The translations under genes and the position numbers were made by a program. From positions 1 to 10,748 of the forward strand of contig DATJFH010000368.1 of NCBI GenBank assembly GCA_035495815.1: 10,748 nt of DNA. Direction: 5' to 3'. The notes beneath the pieces are model-generated. The model saw only the letters and a list, made by a program, of their open reading frames with translations, was not told the origin of the DNA and searched no databases. Numbering within the stretch: position 1 is the stretch's first letter; each line of letters starts with the position of its first letter. The stretch is from DATJFH01 sp035495815 (GTDB lineage: Bacteria; Acidobacteriota; Terriglobia; Bryobacterales; Bryobacteraceae). Shown piece after piece: positions 6,555 through 10,748 of the stretch.

Positions 6555-7226
6555 ATGTATAAAGGGCAAAGCATCACGGTGATCATCCCGTGTCTGAACG
6601 AGGAGCAGGGAATCCGCCGCGTGCTCGAAGCCATGCCCGAGTTCGTGGACGAGGTGATCGTGGTGGACAACGCGTCCACCGACGGCACGCACACGGTGGC
6701 GTCGAGCCTGGGCGCGAAAGTGATCCGCGAGGAGGTGCGGGGCTACGGCCGGAGCTACAAGCGCGGCTTCGCCAACGCCACCGGCGACCTCATCGTGACG
6801 CTGGACGGAGACCACAGCTATCCGGTGGACGCGCTGTCGTACCTGATCGAGGCCTTCCGGCACCTGGAAGTGGATTTTCTGAACGCCTCCCGCTTCCCGG
6901 TGCGCGACCGGCACGCGATGAGCTTCAAGCACAAGATCGGAAATCTGATCCTGTCCGCGACGATGTCGGCGCTGTACTTCCGCTGGGTGCGCGACTCGCA
7001 ATCCGGCATGTGGGTCTTCCGCAGGTCGATCCTGAACGAGATGAAGCTGACGTCCGACGGGATGGCGTTCTCCGAGGAGATCAAGATCGAGGCGCTGAAG
7101 AGCTCGAAGGTGCGGTTCGGGGAAATCTCGATCATGTACTCGTCGAGGTTGGGGGAGATCAAGCTGAATCCCTGGCGGGACGGATTTCAGAATTTGTGGT
7201 TTCTGGTGAAAAAGCGGTTTACCTGA
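6555..7226 (+). CDS. GT2 glycosyltransferase, DPM1/DPG-synthase-like
   Basis: A 223-residue single-domain GT-A enzyme: SITVIIPCLNEEQGI (6-20), VIVVDNASTDGT (34-45), GYGRSYKRGFANATGD (63-78) and the DXD motif LDGD (83-86). This set is typical of enzymes that move mannose, glucose or N-acetylhexosamine from a nucleotide sugar to a polyprenyl phosphate. QSGMWVFRR near residue 148 and the FSEEIKIEA segment also fit. There is no C-terminal membrane pair, so it should be a soluble or peripheral inner-membrane enzyme. It likely supplies a polyprenyl-phosphate-linked sugar, or starts a chain, for the neighbouring assembly enzymes. No Shine-Dalgarno is visible before the ATG, and only 17 bp separate it from the divergent gene, so its promoter must lie inside that gene or be absent. 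The donor sugar is unknown. Confidence 0.9.
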   Translation: MYKGQSITVIIPCLNEEQGIRRVLEAMPEFVDEVIVVDNASTDGTHTVASSLGAKVIREEVRGYGRSYKRGFANATGDLIVTLDGDHSYPVDALSYLIEAFRHLEVDFLNASRFPVRDRHAMSFKHKIGNLILSATMSALYFRWVRDSQSGMWVFRRSILNEMKLTSDGMAFSEEIKIEALKSSKVRFGEISIMYSSRLGEIKLNPWRDGFQNLWFLVKKRFT

Positions 7227-7441
7227 CGCGCCGCCCGCGGGAGATGCGCGCGCCGCGGATGGTCTGAAACATACCCGGCGTTTTTCGGGAATGGCTAAGA
7301 TAGAGGACGGAAACTCGATTTCTAAGTCATGCCGGTGGCCGCGGGGAAGTAACTCCTTTCTGATTTGTGCGGGCTTCGTTCTCGCCTTACACCAGTTACA
7401 GCGCAGAAGATGCGAAAAATCCATCGCGCGAGAAACCGCTC
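7227..7441. other. Gene-free spacer (215 bp)
   Basis: I see no credible gene here. The first part is very GC-rich with a palindrome CCCGCGGG (7234-7241) and a weak CGCGG/CCGCG pairing (7236-7240/7253-7257). CCCG/CGGG (7274-7277/7286-7289) flanks a T5 run. None has a terminator-like T-tract after it. TAAGAT (7296-7301) is a poor -10 candidate without a matching -35. The spacer is long compared with the tight packing elsewhere in the locus, so a promoter for the downstream GT2 genes may lie here, but I cannot place it. Confidence 0.4.
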
Positions 7442-8437
7442 ATGAACGATCCCGCGGTGACGATCGTGATCCCGGTCTGGAACGGCCGCGCGAGGCTGGA
7501 GCGGCTGCTGGAGAAGTTGAGCGGGCAGACCTATCCCATCGTCGAAGTGCTGGCGGTGGACAACGGTTCCACCGACGGGGCGGCGGACGCGGCTGCGCGG
7601 AGCGGCGCGCGGGTGCTGCGCATGGGATCGAATCTCGGCTTCAGCCGCGCGGTGAACGCCGGCATCGAAGCGTGCCGCACCGAGCTGGTGGCGCTGGTCA
7701 ACAGCGACGTAGAGCCGGATCCACGCTGGCTCGGCTGCCTGGTGCAGGGCCTGCACCCGGGCGCCTGGTTCGCGACCGGGAAGATCCTGAGCTTATCGCG
7801 GCGGGACCGGATCGACGGGACTTACGATCTGCTCAGCTTCGCCGGATGCGCGTGGCGGAAAGGGCAGGGACGTCCGGACGGGCCGGAGTTCTCGCGGCCG
7901 CAGGCGATCCGCATGGCGCCGGGGACGGCGGCGCTGTTCCGCAGAGAGTTGTTCGAACGGGCGGGGCGCTTCGACGACGCGTTCGAATCCTACATGGAGG
8001 ACGTCGATTTCGGTCTGCGCTGCGCGCTGCTCGGCCTCGAAGGAGTCTACGTTCCGGAGGCTCTCGCCTGGCATGAGGGGAGCGCTTCACTCGGCGCGTG
8101 GAGCGGAAGCATGGTCCGGCGGATCGCACGAAACCAGGTCTTGTTGATTTCGCGACATTATCCGCCGAAGGTGATCCGGCGCTACTGGTGGTCCATTCTG
8201 GTGGGACAGTGCCTGTGGGGCGTTCTGGCGGCGCGTCACGGGGCGGGCTGCTCCTTCGTGAAAGGAAAGTGGGCCGGCTTGCGCGCATTCCGGTCGATGC
8301 GGAGGAGCGGCAGCGAAGATCCGCTCGCGCGGATCCTTCGGGATTGTGAGCGGGAAATTGCCGGGACGCAACGGCGCACAGGCTTCGATTGGTACTGGAA
8401 AGTGTATTTTCTACTCACCTCCGGCGGGTTGGATTGA
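7442..8437 (+). CDS. GT2 glycosyltransferase, WbbL/rhamnosyltransferase-like (first of three)
   Basis: A 331-residue GT2 enzyme: VTIVIPVWNGR (6-16), AVDNGSTDGA (38-47), GSNLGFSRAVNAGI (62-75), the DXD-equivalent NSDVEPD (87-93) and EDVDFGLR (186-193), the order seen in rhamnosyltransferases of O-antigen loci. A hydrophobic stretch YWWSILVGQCLWGVL follows near residues 243-258 and may dock it on the membrane. The ATG at 7442 is chosen because it puts the VTIVIP strand at the usual distance from the N-terminus. A GTG at 7367 would add 25 residues of unlikely, low-homology type and has no ribosome-binding site. The stop lies three bases before the next ATG, so it is in an operon with that gene. 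It would extend a lipid-linked glycan in the cytoplasm; the sugar and linkage are unknown. Confidence 0.88.
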   Translation: MNDPAVTIVIPVWNGRARLERLLEKLSGQTYPIVEVLAVDNGSTDGAADAAARSGARVLRMGSNLGFSRAVNAGIEACRTELVALVNSDVEPDPRWLGCLVQGLHPGAWFATGKILSLSRRDRIDGTYDLLSFAGCAWRKGQGRPDGPEFSRPQAIRMAPGTAALFRRELFERAGRFDDAFESYMEDVDFGLRCALLGLEGVYVPEALAWHEGSASLGAWSGSMVRRIARNQVLLISRHYPPKVIRRYWWSILVGQCLWGVLAARHGAGCSFVKGKWAGLRAFRSMRRSGSEDPLARILRDCEREIAGTQRRTGFDWYWKVYFLLTSGGLD

Positions 8438-8440
8438 CAC

Positions 8441-9376
8441 ATGCGGGAGTTGGGAATCATTATCGTCACTTATAACTCGGGGTCCGAGATCGGCCCCTGC
8501 CTGGACGCGGCGCTGTCGACGGGCGCCCGGGTGATGGTGGTCGACAACGGCTCCACCGACGAAACTTTAGAGCAGGTCCGGAAGCGCGGCGCCGGGCTGA
8601 TGGTCAATTCGGACAACCGGGGGTTCGCGGCGGCAGTCAACCAGGGAATCCGTGAAATTACTGAGGATTACATACTGTTACTGAATCCGGACGCAGTTAT
8701 CCAATCCTCTCTGCAACCCATGTTGGAGGTCTGTTCGAAGCCCGGAACGGGAGCTGTGGGAGGGAAACTGGTCGGCTCGGACCACGCTCTTCAAGCCGGA
8801 TTTACCGCTCGAAATCTACCTACTCCCGCAGTACTATTACTCGAAATTTTGATGATCAACCGGCTGTGGCCGGCGAATCCGGCTAACTGGCACTACCGTT
8901 GCTACGGCTTTGACCATGGCCAGTCGGGCGAGGTTGAACAACCGGCCGGCGCCTTCCTGATGTTTCGCCGTAACGTATGGGCGTCAGTGGGAGGTATGGA
9001 CGAACGGTTCAGCCCAATCTGGTTTGAAGATGTGGATTTTTGTAAGAGGCTCAAGGATCAGGGGTACCGCGTGTACTACGAGCCTAAGTCCGTTGCCGTT
9101 CACAAGGGAGGGCACTCTATCCAAAAGATTTTACTAGAGAAACGGGAGCTTTATTGGTATGGTAGTTTACTGAAGTACGGTTTCAAGCATTTCCTTCCGG
9201 CTACCGCCCGCGGGTTATGCTTAGCTGTAATTATCGGGTCCCTCTTACGGATGGCATTGGGGATAGTCATCCAGAGAAGTTTCAAACCAATCGGGGTATA
9301 TAGCAAGGTCATTCGGCTTGCCGGCCGCAGCGTAGTATTCGGGCCGTTGAACGTGGGTTCCCGTCTTCATTCCTAA
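8441..9376 (+). CDS. GT2 glycosyltransferase, WbbL/rhamnosyltransferase-like (second of three)
   Basis: A 311-residue GT2 enzyme: GIIIVTYNSGS (5-15), VVDNGSTDE (33-41), SDNRGFAAAVNQGI (57-70), the donor/metal motif NPD (82-84) and FEDVDF (195-200). The C-terminus carries hydrophobic LCLAVIIGSLLRMALGIVI (about 254-272), likely a membrane helix or amphipathic anchor. NPD in place of NSD, as in the next gene, is the WbbL-type pattern. The ATG follows the previous stop by three bases. Base use is odd: from about residue 67 onward the DNA falls to roughly 40-50% GC with TTA, CTA and ATA codons, while neighbouring genes run near 65%. That suggests this part came from a different source than the first 200 bp. 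Function in the glycan is inferred from family and context only. Confidence 0.88.
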   Translation: MRELGIIIVTYNSGSEIGPCLDAALSTGARVMVVDNGSTDETLEQVRKRGAGLMVNSDNRGFAAAVNQGIREITEDYILLLNPDAVIQSSLQPMLEVCSKPGTGAVGGKLVGSDHALQAGFTARNLPTPAVLLLEILMINRLWPANPANWHYRCYGFDHGQSGEVEQPAGAFLMFRRNVWASVGGMDERFSPIWFEDVDFCKRLKDQGYRVYYEPKSVAVHKGGHSIQKILLEKRELYWYGSLLKYGFKHFLPATARGLCLAVIIGSLLRMALGIVIQRSFKPIGVYSKVIRLAGRSVVFGPLNVGSRLHS

Positions 9377-9438
9377 GAAGAGAGCACTGCTGTGAAAGGA
9401 TGTTCTAGCTCAACCGCAACCACCAAGGTTCATAATTC

Positions 9439-10494
9439 ATGTCCCAGAACAACCTCGTCTCCGTCACGATTGTCACCTACAACAGTGGGCGTTTCATAAA
9501 GAGGTGTTTAGAATCCGTACTGGCTCAGCGTTATCCAAACCGTGAAATCATCGTAATCGACAATAACTCGACGGATGGAACCATCGACATCCTGGAGCAG
9601 TTTGAAGACCGGTGCCGTATGGTGTACAACGGCGAGAACAGAGGATTCGCCGCGGCGCAGAACCAGGCGATCGGCATTTCTGCGGGCGACTGGATTCTGA
9701 CTCTGAATCCGGATGTCCTCCTGTTGCCCAACTTCATTCAGGCGTTGGTGGACGCGGGTGAGATCGATCCGAAAATCGGCACGGTATGCGGGAAGCTGCT
9801 GGCGATGACGGCCACTTTCGATATTCCGGCCAAGCCGCTGGTGGACTCGACCGGCATTTACTTCAACCCGATGCTGCGGCATCTCGACCGGGGGAGCCAG
9901 GAGGTCGACAACGGCCACTACCTGAAGCACGAGTATGTGTTCGGGGCGACGGCGGCGGCGGCTCTTTACCGCCGGGAGATGATCGACAACATTTCTTTCG
10001 ACGGCGAGTTCTTCGACTCGGATTTTTTCGTGTACCGCGAGGATGCGGACGTCGCCTGGCGGGCGCAGTTGATGGGCTGGAGCTGCATCTACGCGCCGTT
10101 CGCGCGCGGGTATCATGTGCGCAACGTGCTGCCGGGCAACCGCCGGGCGCTGCCTCCGGAAATCAACATGCACTCGGTGAAGAACCGTTTCCTGATGCGC
10201 ATGAAGAATATTTCCGGAGACCTGTACCGGCGGAACTGGTTTTCGATCACGGTGCGCGATGTGGCGGTGATCAGTTGCTGCCTGCTTCGGGAACATACTT
10301 CGCTAAAAGCGTTCTGGTTTCTGGCCAGGAACTGGAAGCGGGTGATGGCCAAGCGAAAGATGATCCAGGAGCGGCGCCTGGCGTCCACAGAAGAGATGGC
10401 GGCCTGGTTCAGTTACAAGCCGGTGAGCAAGCCCGCGCCGGCCTACAATGAGGTTTTCGAATTGAGAGCCGACGCCAAAACGGCGAATACATAG
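9439..10494 (+). CDS. GT2 glycosyltransferase, WbbL/rhamnosyltransferase-like (third of three)
   Basis: A 351-residue GT2 enzyme: VSVTIVTYNSGRF (7-19), VIDNNSTDGT (39-48), GENRGFAAAQNQAIGIS (65-81), NPDV (90-93) and REDADVAWR (200-208). The C-terminal part has a hydrophobic segment around residues 272-290, then basic residues and a polar tail that may be disordered. The start is fixed by an in-frame TAA only six bases upstream (9433-9435); the ribosome-binding site is weak (AAGG around 9425-9428). A 62-bp spacer separates it from the previous gene, the widest gap among the three GT2 paralogs after the 215-bp one. The first ~120 bp are less GC-rich than the rest, which returns to the level typical of the locus. 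It probably adds another sugar to the same glycan. Confidence 0.9.
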   Translation: MSQNNLVSVTIVTYNSGRFIKRCLESVLAQRYPNREIIVIDNNSTDGTIDILEQFEDRCRMVYNGENRGFAAAQNQAIGISAGDWILTLNPDVLLLPNFIQALVDAGEIDPKIGTVCGKLLAMTATFDIPAKPLVDSTGIYFNPMLRHLDRGSQEVDNGHYLKHEYVFGATAAAALYRREMIDNISFDGEFFDSDFFVYREDADVAWRAQLMGWSCIYAPFARGYHVRNVLPGNRRALPPEINMHSVKNRFLMRMKNISGDLYRRNWFSITVRDVAVISCCLLREHTSLKAFWFLARNWKRVMAKRKMIQERRLASTEEMAAWFSYKPVSKPAPAYNEVFELRADAKTANT

Positions 10495-10533
10495 CCTGGC
10501 CGCCGCCTCACGGCTAATTTTCCGCGCGTGCTC

Positions 10534-10561
10534 GAGCGCCGGTTGAGCGACCGGCGCGCTC
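10534..10561. terminator. Strong hairpin after the last glycosyltransferase gene (no T-run)
   Basis: GCGCCGGT (10536-10543) and ACCGGCGC (10550-10557) form a perfect 8-bp stem with a 6-nt loop, extendable by GAGC/GCTC with a small bulge. It lies about 40 bp after the stop of the last GT2 gene, where a transcription end is expected. No T-tract follows, so it is either a non-canonical or bidirectional terminator, an mRNA-stabilising 3' hairpin, or a binding site. Confidence 0.4.
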
Positions 10562-10610
10562 GTCGCGATTCCCCTCGCATTTTCTCCGTGCGGTCTGGGA
10601 GAATGTGGGT

Positions 10611-10748
10611 TTGAGCTCCACGCCGCTAAACGTAGTCACCGCCCTGTACGGGGAGTTCTTCGAACGCGGCGTGCGCCACTTTCTGCCCTTCTGCCACGTC
10701 CAGGTCGGGGGACGGCCTGACGACAACCCTCCCGCCTTCGCCTTTAAT
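10611..10748 (+). CDS. Possible 5' end of an unidentified gene, cut by the window end
   Basis: From TTG 10611 the frame stays open to the window's last base (46 codons) and reads SSTPLNVVTALYGEFFERGV and onward. About four fifths of its third positions are G or C, as in the neighbouring genes. GGGAG (10597-10601) lies 9 bases before the TTG, a suitable ribosome-binding site. GTG 10605 is an alternative start but sits too close to it. I recognise no family in these residues. The frame is open further upstream to a stop at 10515-10517, and a 70-residue minus-strand frame overlaps it, so the call is tentative. Confidence 0.4.
   Translation, partial: MSSTPLNVVTALYGEFFERGVRHFLPFCHVQVGGRPDDNPPAFAFN

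Noticed and set aside
6053..6562. Plus-strand frame starting at an ATGA overlap with the GT2-GT4 stop
   Set aside because: The coupling-like start is tempting, but the translation is Ser/Arg/Cys-rich and incoherent, whereas the minus strand gives a protein with a clean signal peptide and folded-looking blocks.
7274..7289. CCCG/CGGG inverted repeat with T5 as a terminator for the DPM-like gene
   Set aside because: The stem is only 4 bp and the T-run lies in the loop instead of after the stem.
6192..7424. 410-residue minus-strand frame over the DPM-like gene and its neighbours
   Set aside because: His/Arg/Val-rich shadow translation covering two genes supported by motifs in other frames.
10514..10726. 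70-residue minus-strand frame at the right end
   Set aside because: Basic, Ser/Arg/Thr-rich and without motif; the plus-strand frame from 10611 has better codon positions and a ribosome-binding site.
1..10748. tRNA, rRNA, CRISPR array, transposase or IS ends
   Set aside because: I read for these and saw no spaced repeat array, cloverleaf, transposase motif or terminal inverted repeat pair.

Overview
This window (about 10.7 kb, GC-rich, dense in genes) looks like part of a surface-polysaccharide locus from a Gram-negative bacterium. An ABC-type polysaccharide exporter ATPase, an exported protein and a UbiE/MenG-type quinone methyltransferase all fit that. The high GC, the flavour of the proteins and the small exported protein suggest Acidobacteriota (Bryobacter/Solibacter-like). 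That taxon is inferred; no marker gene in the window proves it.

Layout. (1) 1-781: the last 16 codons of an unidentified gene, coupled by an ATGA overlap to a demethylmenaquinone/ubiquinone methyltransferase (ubiE/menG). (2) 782-1149: a gene-free stretch holding a good sigma70-like promoter, a region able to form several hairpins, an intrinsic terminator and a 3x12-bp tandem repeat. Together these look like a small stand-alone RNA gene. (3) 1150-6056: three tightly packed genes: a Wzt-type ABC ATPase with a C-terminal carbohydrate-binding-type domain, a methyltransferase with a long C-terminal coiled coil, and a 776-residue GT2-GT4 double glycosyltransferase. The first two overlap and the second and third are one base apart. 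(4) 6064-6537: a small predicted exported protein on the opposite strand. (5) 6555-9376 and 9439-10494: a DPM/DPG-synthase-like GT2 followed by three WbbL/rhamnosyltransferase-like GT2s. Part of this stretch (about 8640-9560) is clearly lower in GC than its surroundings. (6) 10495-10748: a strong hairpin and the probable start of another plus-strand gene cut by the window end.

Working model. The GT2/GT4 enzymes build a glycan on a lipid carrier, the methyltransferase may modify or cap it, and the Wzt C-terminal domain may recognise the finished chain for export. A Wzt-CTD beside a methyltransferase/coiled-coil protein recalls Wzt-WbdD of E. coli O8/O9a, where a coiled coil acts as a chain-length ruler. 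Here the kinase domain is absent, and no Wzm permease lies in the window. The points most worth a second look are the candidate ncRNA gene (808-1070), the putative terminator-ruler protein (2444-3724), and the antisense exported gene wedged inside the glycosyltransferase array.
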